Source: VGJW01 sp035286125 (GTDB lineage: Bacteria; Cyanobacteriota; Sericytochromatia; S15B-MN24; VGJW01). Taken from it: DNA of 64,000 nucleotides. The translations under genes were made by a program, and so were the position numbers. The notes under the pieces are model-generated. The model did no database searches, was not told the origin of the DNA, and was given only the letters and a program-made list of their open reading frames with translations. Where the stretch lies: positions 1-64,000 of the forward strand of contig JAYKIS010000017.1 in the NCBI GenBank assembly GCA_035286125.1. Direction: 5' to 3'. Below, in pieces: positions 39,373-47,193 of this stretch. The number at the start of each line of letters is the position of its first letter. Positions within the stretch are counted from its first letter, which is position 1.

Positions 39373-40368
39373 TCAGGAGCCGGCCGTGGCCGAGAGGGCG
39401 GAGCCCGAAGCCTGCTCGGCGACGGGGGCCTCGGCGGTGGTCAGGCGGATGAAGATGTCCTCGAGCGAGAGCCTGGCGGCCCGCAACTCGAGCAGATCCC
39501 AACCCTTGCCCACGATCGCGCTGGCCAAGCCGGCCCGCACGGCATCCGTGGGATCGGTCTCGGCCTTTATGTCGAGGATACCGGCGTCATGGTTGGTCCG
39601 TGGCGTGATGGTCAGGTGGCGGATGCCCGGCACGGCCATCAGGGCCTCGCGAACGCCAGCCTCGGGACCCGCGACTTCCATCACGACGGTCTGGTTGCCC
39701 TTGAGCTTGTTTTCGAGGTTCTCGGGTCGGTCCTCGGCGACCTCGTGGCCCTTGTTGATGATGAGCACGCGGTGACAGAGGTTCTGGACCTCGGGCAAGA
39801 TGTGCGTCGAGAGAATGACGGTGTGATCCCCGGACAGCTGCCGGATGAGTTCGCGCGTCTCGTTGATCTGACGAGGGTCAAGGCCGCTGGTCGGCTCGTC
39901 CAGAATCAGCACGGGAGGCTTGTGGATCAAGGCCTGGGCAAGGCCGACACGCTGCCTGTAGCCCTTGGAGAGGTGGCTGATGAGCCGGTTCCTGTAGTCT
40001 TCGAGCCAACAGCGCTTGACGACGTAGTCGACGCGCTCGGCAATCTCGCCCGTGGGAATGCCCTTGAGCGAGGCCACGAAGGACAGGTAGTCGCTGACGG
40101 ACATGTCCGGGTAGAGTGGCACGACCTCGGGCAGGTAGCCGATGAGCGCCTTGGCCTCGAGGGGTTGCTCGGCCATGTCGTAGCCGCCGACCGTCACCTT
40201 GCCCTCGGAGGGCGAGAGAAAGCCGGTAATCATCTTCATGGTGGTGGACTTGCCGGCACCATTGGGACCCAGGAAACCAAGGATTTCGCCCTTGGCCACC
40301 GTGAAGCTGATGCCGGACACGGCTGTCCGGTCACCGTAGCGTTTGGTCAGGTTCTGGACCTCGATCAT
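39373..40368 (-). CDS. ABC transporter ATP-binding protein (GldA-like)
   Basis: A nucleotide-binding subunit of 331 residues, complete: Walker A GPNGAGKST, Q-loop GYLPE, signature LSKGYRQRVGLAQAL, Walker B PVLILDEPTSGLDP and the switch His in LSTHILPEV. The extended C-terminus (about 225-331) is usual in the CcmA/GldA group. AAGGAG lies nine bases before the ATG, behind a -10-like TAAAAT. It energises the permease and GldG-like partner. Confidence 0.93.
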   Translation of the reverse strand: MIEVQNLTKRYGDRTAVSGISFTVAKGEILGFLGPNGAGKSTTMKMITGFLSPSEGKVTVGGYDMAEQPLEAKALIGYLPEVVPLYPDMSVSDYLSFVASLKGIPTGEIAERVDYVVKRCWLEDYRNRLISHLSKGYRQRVGLAQALIHKPPVLILDEPTSGLDPRQINETRELIRQLSGDHTVILSTHILPEVQNLCHRVLIINKGHEVAEDRPENLENKLKGNQTVVMEVAGPEAGVREALMAVPGIRHLTITPRTNHDAGILDIKAETDPTDAVRAGLASAIVGKGWDLLELRAARLSLEDIFIRLTTAEAPVAEQASGSALSATAGS

Positions 40369-40406
40369 CCGCGGATGCTCCTTCCACAGCAGAATTCGGG
40401 ACCCCC

Positions 40407-40412
40407 ATTTTA
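40407..40412 (-). promoter_or_regulatory. putative -10 (TAAAAT) of the ABC operon
   Basis: On the minus strand TAAAAT lies 38 bases before the ATG at 40368, in an unusually AT-rich patch. No good -35 is present. Confidence 0.4.
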
Positions 40413-40547
40413 ACCACACATTCAGGGGAAGTTCGCCAGATGGCATGACGGACAGCGGGACAAGAGGTCCTGTGCAAAACGACCGGGACCGGCGTGGGGG
40501 GGGGCGCTGTGATCGCGGCGACACATGAACGCTCGCCTTCATGGGAA

Positions 40548-40553
40548 GATAAT
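40548..40553 (+). promoter_or_regulatory. putative -10 (GATAAT) of the J-like gene
   Basis: GATAAT (five of six to consensus) lies 47 bases before the TTG at 40601. A poor -35, ATGAAC, stands 17 bases upstream. Confidence 0.4.
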
Positions 40554-40600
40554 GGGGGGCGTCGAGTCGCCCCTGCATCCAGCCCGACAGGTAGCCTGCC

Positions 40601-41593
40601 TTGCCGAACGACATCCAGCTCCCCGTGATGGTCATCTACGGGATCGGGGCCGTCATTTTCTTCATCGTGTCCCTTGCCCCCCTGCAAGTGGCGGTCCGGT
40701 CGTTTTTCGGCCGGCCGGCGATGTGGCGTTTCGATCGCATGATGCGGAATCGACCCAGCTCGGCACGGAAGATCAAGGCCGATCCGGATTACACGACGGC
40801 GGAGCGCCGCCTCGAGAAGCTCAACAACGCCAAGTTCATCACGATGGTGGTGGTTCTGCTGGCGGGCATCGTGGGCTCGCTGCGCTTCCCGACTTACTAC
40901 ATGGACCCGGCTTACAAGCTGCCCGCCGTCCCCCGGGATCTCGACGAGCTCAGCGCGGCCACGGTCGGCCTCGGCACCATGCTCTTCGAGGCCGGCAACA
41001 AGGCCGGTCTGCTCCACATTGCTGCCGGGGTGCTGGCGGCCTTCGTGGGCTCCTTGCTGATCGTCAACCTCCTTGATTACAGTTGCGCGTTTCTCGGCTA
41101 CCTGGTCGATCGCGTCGTCAATGCCGAAGATTATGCCCGCACGGCTGTCAAGCCCGAGACGCAGGTCAAGAAGAAGCGGACGGGGAACCTCGATACCGAG
41201 TCGGGCAAGCTCGAGTTGCCCAACTACTACGAACTGCTCAGCCTGCCCCAGGACGCGCCGATTCCTACGCTGTCGACCCTGCTGGACGCCCAGGAGCAGA
41301 ACATGCAGCATGAACGGGCCTCGGGGAAGGGCACAAAGAAACTGCGTCGCCAGCTGGACTTGATCACCGAGGCGCGAGAGACCCTGCTCGATCAGGGCAG
41401 GCGCGCCGCCTACCATCAGGCGCTGGGTCTCAAGGCCGCGGCACCCCAGCAGATGGAGACACTCAAGGTTCGCGACGGTGGTGGGAAGTCGAACAATGCG
41501 CGCGAGGTCTCCGACGAGCAGCGCCAGCGTATGGAACAGATGAAGCGGATGCGCCAGGGTGGCGGTTCCGGCAACGGGGGCGAGGGCATCTAG
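40601..41593 (+). CDS. membrane protein with degenerate J-domain-like segment
   Basis: A protein of 330 residues starting at TTG. It has helices at about 8-28, 80-96 and 145-165. A cytoplasmic segment about 208-278 begins NYYELLSLPQDAP and ends RRAAYHQALG, the outline of a DnaJ J-domain, but the HPD triad that stimulates DnaK is missing (the loop reads QEQNMQHERASG). The tail is charged and Gly-rich. It is alone between two divergent/convergent neighbours. A structural or adaptor role is more likely than DnaK co-chaperone activity. Confidence 0.55.
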   Translation: MPNDIQLPVMVIYGIGAVIFFIVSLAPLQVAVRSFFGRPAMWRFDRMMRNRPSSARKIKADPDYTTAERRLEKLNNAKFITMVVVLLAGIVGSLRFPTYYMDPAYKLPAVPRDLDELSAATVGLGTMLFEAGNKAGLLHIAAGVLAAFVGSLLIVNLLDYSCAFLGYLVDRVVNAEDYARTAVKPETQVKKKRTGNLDTESGKLELPNYYELLSLPQDAPIPTLSTLLDAQEQNMQHERASGKGTKKLRRQLDLITEARETLLDQGRRAAYHQALGLKAAAPQQMETLKVRDGGGKSNNAREVSDEQRQRMEQMKRMRQGGGSGNGGEGI

Positions 41594-41617
41594 CCTGCGC
41601 GAGAACGCAGGGTTGCC

Positions 41618-41887
41618 TCAGGTGCCCCACGTCCAAGGGCCGGGACGCCAGCGCAGGTCGCCCCCTGAGACCGATTCGAGCAAGGCTGCCCGTACCCAGG
41701 GGGATTTGTCCTTCCACGTCCCTGTCGCTTGTCCCGTGGCCTGTGCCTGTTCTTCCGCCAGTAACGCGCTGATCGAGGCCAACGCTGCAGCGACCCGTTC
41801 GGGTGGGGTGCCGGGGTGGACATGCCTGATGACGAGGTGGGGCGCGGCTGCGTCATCCAGTCCGGCGCCGGCTGCCGCTTGGTTCAC
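41618..41887 (-). CDS. putative acyl-CoA carboxylase epsilon subunit
   Basis: A protein of 89 residues starting at GTG 41887, overlapping the carboxyltransferase stop (GTGA). The core PHLVIRHVHPGTPPERVAAALA and the C-terminal Trp-rich end (WVRAALLES to RPGPWTWGT) follow the outline of the small AccE/PccE epsilon subunits that follow carboxyltransferase genes in actinomycetes and stabilise the complex. The order and overlap support this; the similarity is short, so a lineage-specific small protein is the alternative. A second, out-of-frame reading at 41590-41856 is rejected. Confidence 0.5.
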   Translation of the reverse strand: MNQAAAGAGLDDAAAPHLVIRHVHPGTPPERVAAALASISALLAEEQAQATGQATGTWKDKSPWVRAALLESVSGGDLRWRPGPWTWGT

Positions 41888-43461
41888 AGCGGGATGTTCC
41901 CGTGCTTGCGGCGCGGTCGTTCGACGCGCTTCCGGCGGAGAACGCGTAACGCCTCAATGAGGCGGGGCCGGGTCTCGGCCGGATCGATGACGTCATCCAG
42001 GAAGCCTCGCTCGGCTGCGATCCACGGGTTGGCGAAGCGCTGACGATAGTCTGCGATCAACTCATCACGCGAGGTCGGGTTGTCCTGGATTTCGCGCCTG
42101 TAAAGGATGCCCGCGGCACCTTCAGCGCCCATGACTGCAATCTCGGCGGTGGGCCAGGCCAGGTTGAGGTCGGCCCGGATGTGCTTGGAACCCAGCACGT
42201 CGTAAGCACCACCATAGGCCTTGCGCGTGATGACCGTGAGCTTGGGGACGGTCGCCTCGCAGTATGCGTACAACAACTTGGCCCCATGGCGGATGATGCC
42301 GCCGTGCTCCTGCTGTTTGCCGGGGAAGTAGCCCGGAACGTCCTCGAACGTCAGGATAGGGATGTTGAAGGCATCACAAGTCCGTACGAACCGGGCGCCC
42401 TTGATGCTGGCCGAGATGTCGAGCGTCCCCGCCATCTCGCGGGGTTGGTTGGCAACGATGCCTACGGTCTGGCCCCCGAGGCGGGCAAAGCACGTGATCA
42501 GGTTCCTGGCGAATTCGGGTTGGATCTCGAAGAAGTCGCCATCATCGACGATGGCCCCGATGATCTCCTTCATGTCATAGGGCTGGGTCGGTCGATCCGG
42601 GATGATGTCTCGTAGCTCGGGCGTGGTCCGGTCATCCGGGTCGTCGGTAGGCACCAGCGGCACTTCGGACAGGTTGTTGTCGGGCAGGAAGGACAGCAGC
42701 GCGCGCGTCTGCTCCAGGGCCTCGTCCTCATTGGCGAAGCGGGCATGGGCAACGCCGGAGATCGTGTTGTGGACGGATGCCCCGCCCAGCTCCTCGAAGG
42801 TGACATCCTCGCCGGTCACGGTCTTCACGACGTCCGGGCCGGTGATGAACATGTAGCTGGTGTCCTGCGCCATCAGGACGAAATCGGTCATGACGGGAGA
42901 GTAGACGGCTCCACCCGCGCAGGGACCCAGAATGAGAGAAATCTGCGGGATGACCCCACTGGCCTGGACGTTGCGCCAGAAGATCTCGGCGTAGCCCCCG
43001 AGGCTCTCGACACCTTCCTGAATGCGGGCTCCGCCGCTGTCGTTCAGGCCGATGATGGGTGCGCCGACCTTGAGTGCCAGATCCATGACCTTGCAGATCT
43101 TTTCGGCGTGGACTTCACCCAGGGAGCCGCCGAACACCGTGAAGTCCTGGCTGAAGAGGTAGACCAGACGGCCGTCGATCTTCCCGTGGCCCGTGATGAC
43201 GCCATCTCCGGGCACCTTGCGGTCGCCCATGCCGAAGGCCTGGGCCCGGTGGACGCGATGACGATCGATCTCGACGAAGGAGCCCGCGTCGAGCAAACGC
43301 TCGATGCGCTCGCGGGCCGTCAGCTTGCCTCGCTCATGTTGCCGGGCGATGGCTTGTGCGCCACCCCCTTCACGGGCCATCTCCTGACGGGCCTCGAGTT
43401 CGGCAAGGCGTCCCGCCGTGGTGCTGGCAGCCGGGGTCACGGATTCGCGGCTGACGGTCAT
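41884..43461 (-). CDS. pccB: acyl-CoA carboxylase beta subunit (propionyl-CoA carboxyltransferase)
   Basis: A 525-residue carboxyltransferase. Both halves are complete: GKLTARERIERLLDAGSF, DFTVFGGSLGEVHAEKI, NDSGGARIQEGVESLGGY, GPCAGGAVYSPVMTDF, then PGYFPGKQQEHGGIIRHGAK, ITRKAYGGAYDVLGSKH and the family C-terminus KHGNIPL. These fit propionyl-CoA carboxylase beta or methylmalonyl-CoA decarboxylase alpha. It is cotranscribed with the lysine genes kce and kdd, not with pccA at 25696-27441. The partner is probably that subunit, an inference from being the only biotin-fused candidate in view. Confidence 0.9.
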   Translation of the reverse strand: MTVSRESVTPAASTTAGRLAELEARQEMAREGGGAQAIARQHERGKLTARERIERLLDAGSFVEIDRHRVHRAQAFGMGDRKVPGDGVITGHGKIDGRLVYLFSQDFTVFGGSLGEVHAEKICKVMDLALKVGAPIIGLNDSGGARIQEGVESLGGYAEIFWRNVQASGVIPQISLILGPCAGGAVYSPVMTDFVLMAQDTSYMFITGPDVVKTVTGEDVTFEELGGASVHNTISGVAHARFANEDEALEQTRALLSFLPDNNLSEVPLVPTDDPDDRTTPELRDIIPDRPTQPYDMKEIIGAIVDDGDFFEIQPEFARNLITCFARLGGQTVGIVANQPREMAGTLDISASIKGARFVRTCDAFNIPILTFEDVPGYFPGKQQEHGGIIRHGAKLLYAYCEATVPKLTVITRKAYGGAYDVLGSKHIRADLNLAWPTAEIAVMGAEGAAGILYRREIQDNPTSRDELIADYRQRFANPWIAAERGFLDDVIDPAETRPRLIEALRVLRRKRVERPRRKHGNIPL

Positions 43462-44498
43462 GCGCGGCCCAGTCGTTCGAGTGCGGCGCGCAGCGGGGGA
43501 TTGGCCGCGACCAAGTCGAGGGCCATGGCGGCGTGCCCCTCTGCAAAGCCGTTGCCAATCATCAGGTCCACATCCGCACCCAGGGCCTCGCCACCCAGGG
43601 CTGCAGCCTGGAAACTGGTGGCCATGCTGAAGAAGTAGACGATGCCGCGCTGGCGGGTCGCCAGGATGCAGGACATCTCGACGCCGGGGACATTCACGCA
43701 GTTGAAGGTGACATCCGCCATGGCACCGTTCGTCGTGCGACTGACGGCATCCTGCACGGCCACGGCATTGCGGCCATCCACGACGGCGCAGTCCAGGGCG
43801 ATGCCCATCGCAGCAAGATGCGCGGCCTCCTCGGGACTGCGCACCAGCGCCACGACACGAGCACCCTGGGCAGCGGCCACCCAACAGACGAGCGTGCCTG
43901 ACTTGCCGGCGGCGCCCAGCACGGCGACCGTGGTCCCGGGCTTCGCCAGGCGGGCTGCCTGCGCCGGTGCCCCGCAGACGTCGAGCACACCCAGCGCAAG
44001 ATCCTCGGGCAGGCGATCGTCAAGCTCGGCGAAGGGTGTCCGGGCGAAAAGGACTGCGCGACCCTCGACCCGGATCTGGTGGCGCTGCGGTCGGACCTCG
44101 ACGATGCGATCGAGCTCGAGCGGTGTCGTCGTGAGGCTGGAAAGCGTCACGATGCGGGCGCCGACACGGGCTGGAGAGCCCGATCCCACGGCTGTCACGG
44201 TGCCGCAGAGCACGCCGCCGGATCCTGTCACGGGGTTGTGCATCTTGCCCCGCTCGTCGACGATTTGCGTGACGCGGCGGGCTACGTGACTGGGGTCGCC
44301 GGCGCCCTCGGCCAGCAGCTGGGTGAAGCTTGCCGAGTCGATGTTGAGCGTGTCGACGCGTATCTCGGCCTCGCCATCGGCCAGCGCGCCCGAGGCGTCG
44401 AGCCGTTCCGCATCGTAGGGCAGGACGCCTGCGGGAGACAGCACGCGGTGCAGCCCGATGGGTGACGGCGAGGGGGAGGTGGGGCGCGTCGTGGTCAA
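43458..44498 (-). CDS. kdd: L-erythro-3,5-diaminohexanoate dehydrogenase
   Basis: Kdd oxidatively deaminates (3S,5S)-3,5-diaminohexanoate to 3-keto-5-aminohexanoate in lysine fermentation, using NAD(P). The 346 residues show the medium-chain dehydrogenase-like layout with the nucleotide loop VAVLGAAGKSGTLVCW and the family region GLHRVLSPAGVLP. Adjacent kce, and kamD/kamE and kal in the same island, secure the assignment. The start is uncertain: TTG 44498 has no visible ribosome site, and kce stops six bases earlier. It overlaps pccB by ATGA. Confidence 0.88.
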   Translation of the reverse strand: MTTTRPTSPSPSPIGLHRVLSPAGVLPYDAERLDASGALADGEAEIRVDTLNIDSASFTQLLAEGAGDPSHVARRVTQIVDERGKMHNPVTGSGGVLCGTVTAVGSGSPARVGARIVTLSSLTTTPLELDRIVEVRPQRHQIRVEGRAVLFARTPFAELDDRLPEDLALGVLDVCGAPAQAARLAKPGTTVAVLGAAGKSGTLVCWVAAAQGARVVALVRSPEEAAHLAAMGIALDCAVVDGRNAVAVQDAVSRTTNGAMADVTFNCVNVPGVEMSCILATRQRGIVYFFSMATSFQAAALGGEALGADVDLMIGNGFAEGHAAMALDLVAANPPLRAALERLGRA

Positions 44499-44504
44499 GG
44501 AAGG

Positions 44505-45359
44505 CTACTTGTTGGGCGTGAGGCGGGGCGGCTTGCGCAGGGGCAGGCCCAGGACCTTGCGCGCCTCGGCCGCCGTGGCGGGCGGTCGGTCAAGCTCCCG
44601 GCCAATGCGGGCGATGCGGCCTACCAACTGCGCGTTGCTCTCGGCCAGCTCGCCCTTGCGGAAGTAGATGTTGTCCTCGAAGCCGACACGCACATGACCG
44701 CCCAGGGCCACCGCCACGGTCCCGAGCGTCAGTTCGGCGGCACCGATGCCGGCGACGGACCACGTATGGCCTTCGGGCAGCAGCGAGACAAGATGCATCA
44801 GGTTGGCAGGCGTGCCGGCCATCGCGCCGGGGACGCCCAGGACAAAGTCGAAGTGCTGCGGGCCGACCAGTTCTCCCTTGCGGATGAGGCGCAGTGCTGC
44901 CTCGAGGTGACCGGTCTCGAAGATCTCGAGCTCGGGGCGGATGCCACGACGCGAGAACTCGCCGATGAAGCGACGAATCAGCGCCGGCGGGTTCAGGAAG
45001 ACCTCGTCGCCGAAGTTGACGGTGCCCATGGTCAGCGTGGCCATCTCGGGCGGGGGGATGAGCTCGGTGACGGGCAGGAGTCGCTCGTCCTCGGTGGCCG
45101 TGACGGCTCCGCCTGTCGAGATCTGGATGATGCAGTCGACCTCTTCCTTGATATGCCGTATGGCCTCGGCAAACTTGGTGGGCGACTGGCTGGGCGTGCC
45201 GTCATCCTCGCGGACGTGCAGGTGGATGATCGAGGCGCCGGCCTTGACGGCCTCGATGGAGGCGATGGCGATCTCCTCGGGGCCATAGGGATGGCCGGGG
45301 TGATCGGACTTCATCGTCTCGGCGCCGACGGGCGCGCACGTGATGATGAGCTTGTTCAC
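44505..45359 (-). CDS. kce: 3-keto-5-aminohexanoate cleavage enzyme (BKACE family)
   Basis: Kce condenses 3-keto-5-aminohexanoate with acetyl-CoA and cleaves it to acetoacetate and 3-aminobutyryl-CoA. The 284 residues have the TIM-barrel family motifs: GASIIHLHVREDDGTPSQ with two metal His, QISTGGAVTAT, and EIFETGHLEA. The GTG start at 45359 follows GAGGAGG five bases upstream. It leads the operon kce-kdd-pccB-epsilon. Confidence 0.92.
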   Translation of the reverse strand: MNKLIITCAPVGAETMKSDHPGHPYGPEEIAIASIEAVKAGASIIHLHVREDDGTPSQSPTKFAEAIRHIKEEVDCIIQISTGGAVTATEDERLLPVTELIPPPEMATLTMGTVNFGDEVFLNPPALIRRFIGEFSRRGIRPELEIFETGHLEAALRLIRKGELVGPQHFDFVLGVPGAMAGTPANLMHLVSLLPEGHTWSVAGIGAAELTLGTVAVALGGHVRVGFEDNIYFRKGELAESNAQLVGRIARIGRELDRPPATAAEARKVLGLPLRKPPRLTPNK

Positions 45360-45434
45360 GGGAACCTCCTCGGGACTGGATGGATCGTACCGCAAGAGCG
45401 CAGGGAATCACAAAGGGATGCTCGCCCTTCGTGC

Positions 45435-45440
45435 TAATCT
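45435..45440 (+). promoter_or_regulatory. putative -10 (TAATCT) of the export module
   Basis: GTGCTAATCT lies before the ABC gene in the divergent gap with kce. It has the TGC-TAnnnT form seen elsewhere. If real, translation starts downstream of about 45447. Confidence 0.35.
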
Positions 45441-45531
45441 GGTTAACAGACCCTTTTCCCACTCCGGTGTGCGGGCCTGTCCCCCCGCTGCCACGTATCA
45501 CACCCCGGCTACCCGGGTCTTCTTCAGATCA

Positions 45532-47193
45532 TTGGCCAATAACGAACCAGAGCGCCCGACTCCGTGGCAACGCCTCACGAGTTGGATGGCACTCGAGCGC
45601 GAGGATGTCGGCGCCATCCTCATCTACGGCGCATCCGTCAGCCTGCTGGGCCTGGCGACACCGGTGATGGTGCAGGCACTGGTCTCGACCGTTGCCTTCG
45701 GCTCCGTACTCCAGCCCCTGCTGGTCCTGGCCCTGATGTTGCTGGTGGCCCTCGGGTTTTCCGCGGCGCTCAAGGGGCTGCAGGTCTGGGTCGCGGAGGC
45801 GATGCAGCGCCGTCTGCTGGTGCGCGTGGCCTCGGATCTGGCGCATCGCCTGCCAAGGGCCCGCCTCGACGCCTGGAATGGCAGCCATCCGCCCGAGTTG
45901 CTCAACCGCTTCTTCGACGTGTTCATCATCCAGAAGAAGTCCGTCACGCTGCTGCTGGGTGGCGTCGAGGTGGCCCTGACGCTGGTCGTGGGAACCCTTG
46001 TGCTGGCCCTGTATCATCCCGCCTTCCTCGTGTTCGATCTGGTCCTGGTCGCCTTGGTCGGCCTGCTGATCCTGTCACGGGTCCGCAAGGGCGCTGAGAC
46101 GGCCGTTGCGGAAAGCAGTGCGAAGTACGCCCTGATGGCCCTGTTTCAGGATATGGTCAGGCATCCCGAGGCCATCAAGCTGGCTGCTGGACCGGCGTGG
46201 GTCCGTAGTCGCGTCGATGACGTCGCGAGCCGGTACATCGAGGCGCGCAGCCGCCACTTTCGCGTGCTGTTCGGCCAGACGGCAGGCGCCTTGAGCCTCT
46301 ATGCGGTCACGAGCGCCGTGGCGCTCGGGGCAGGAGGCTGGCTCGTCATGGACCGCGCCATCACGCTCGGTCAACTCGTCGCGGCAGAACTCGTCGTGAC
46401 GGCGATCGTCGGGGCGCTCGTGCAACTGGGCAAGTACCTTGAATCGTTCTATGACTTGCTCGCTGCGGTCGACAAGGTCGGTTACCTGATTGATCTCACG
46501 GTGGAACCTGATGGCCATGAGGAGCTGGATCTGCCCGCACGTCCGGCCCTATCCATGGATGGAGTGAGGTCCGACGCAGATGGCGAAGCACTCCTTCAGG
46601 ATCTGGTTCTGAACGTGCCTTCCGGCGGCCACCTGGTCCTCACGGGACCGGACCCCCTCGGCCGGCGACGCGTGCTCGAGCTGTTGGCCGGATGGCGCCA
46701 GCCGGATGCGGGCCTGGTGACACTCGGCGGCGTGGACCAACGGGACCTGGCAGCCGCAGACCGCGCACGCCACGTGATGGTTGTGGTGAGGCCTGCCTTG
46801 TTTGCCGGCACGGTTTTCGAGAACCTGACCATGGGTGATGCGGATCTGACCAGGCCGGACGCAACCGAGGCTCTGCGTGCTGTCGGTCTCGGTCACGAGC
46901 GCCTGCCCCAGGGCCTGGACACGGTTCTTGGTGCCGAGGGCCGCCCTCTTGATGCCGGCGATCGGGTCCTTGTGGTCTTGGCTCGTGCGATTATCGCGAG
47001 GCCGGTCCTGCTCCTTCTCGACCGCACACTGGACGGCCTGCCGGAGCCCGTGCTCCGGACCGCGTGTGCGATGCTGACGCGCCCGGAGAGGCCGTGGACC
47101 CTGGCTGTGGCCTCTGATGACAATCGGGTGCAGCGTCTGCTCGGTCGTGTCATGGTCCTGCGTGATGGTCGCCTTGAGGAAGGCACGGCATGA
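45532..47193 (+). CDS. ABC exporter-like protein with degenerate nucleotide-binding domain
   Basis: A protein of 553 residues from TTG 45532; GTG 45469 and ATG 45586 are alternative starts. Residues about 25-325 form the six-helix ABC exporter membrane domain (ATPVMVQALVSTVAFGS, PPELLNRFFDVFIIQKK and more). The C-terminal domain keeps the NBD outline but every motif is altered: Walker A reads GPDPLGRRR (46645-46668), Q-loop VVVRP, signature LDAGD (46948-46962), Walker B LLLLDRT (Glu to Arg, 47008-47025), switch His replaced by Asp in VASDD. The frame is intact. It overlaps the HlyD gene by ATGA. ATP hydrolysis in the usual way seems impossible. Confidence 0.85.
   Translation: MANNEPERPTPWQRLTSWMALEREDVGAILIYGASVSLLGLATPVMVQALVSTVAFGSVLQPLLVLALMLLVALGFSAALKGLQVWVAEAMQRRLLVRVASDLAHRLPRARLDAWNGSHPPELLNRFFDVFIIQKKSVTLLLGGVEVALTLVVGTLVLALYHPAFLVFDLVLVALVGLLILSRVRKGAETAVAESSAKYALMALFQDMVRHPEAIKLAAGPAWVRSRVDDVASRYIEARSRHFRVLFGQTAGALSLYAVTSAVALGAGGWLVMDRAITLGQLVAAELVVTAIVGALVQLGKYLESFYDLLAAVDKVGYLIDLTVEPDGHEELDLPARPALSMDGVRSDADGEALLQDLVLNVPSGGHLVLTGPDPLGRRRVLELLAGWRQPDAGLVTLGGVDQRDLAAADRARHVMVVVRPALFAGTVFENLTMGDADLTRPDATEALRAVGLGHERLPQGLDTVLGAEGRPLDAGDRVLVVLARAIIARPVLLLLDRTLDGLPEPVLRTACAMLTRPERPWTLAVASDDNRVQRLLGRVMVLRDGRLEEGTA

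Larger units (their letters stand above)
40369..40600. other. 232-base divergent intergenic region
   Basis: It holds promoter-like elements for both flanking genes and a run of nine G (40496-40504). No small gene or RNA structure could be supported. Confidence 0.5.

Noticed and set aside
40496..40504. Run of nine G
   Set aside because: A homopolymer in an intergenic region; it could be a slippage or phase-variation site but no gene reads through it.
41590..41856. Alternative minus-strand frame of 88 codons after pccB
   Set aside because: The overlapping frame 41618-41887 is coupled to the pccB stop and has the epsilon-subunit outline; this one has neither.
45340..45531. N-terminal extension of the ABC protein from 45340
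   Set aside because: It would overlap the kce start region on the other strand, lies before the putative promoter, and the family begins near residue 65 of this frame.
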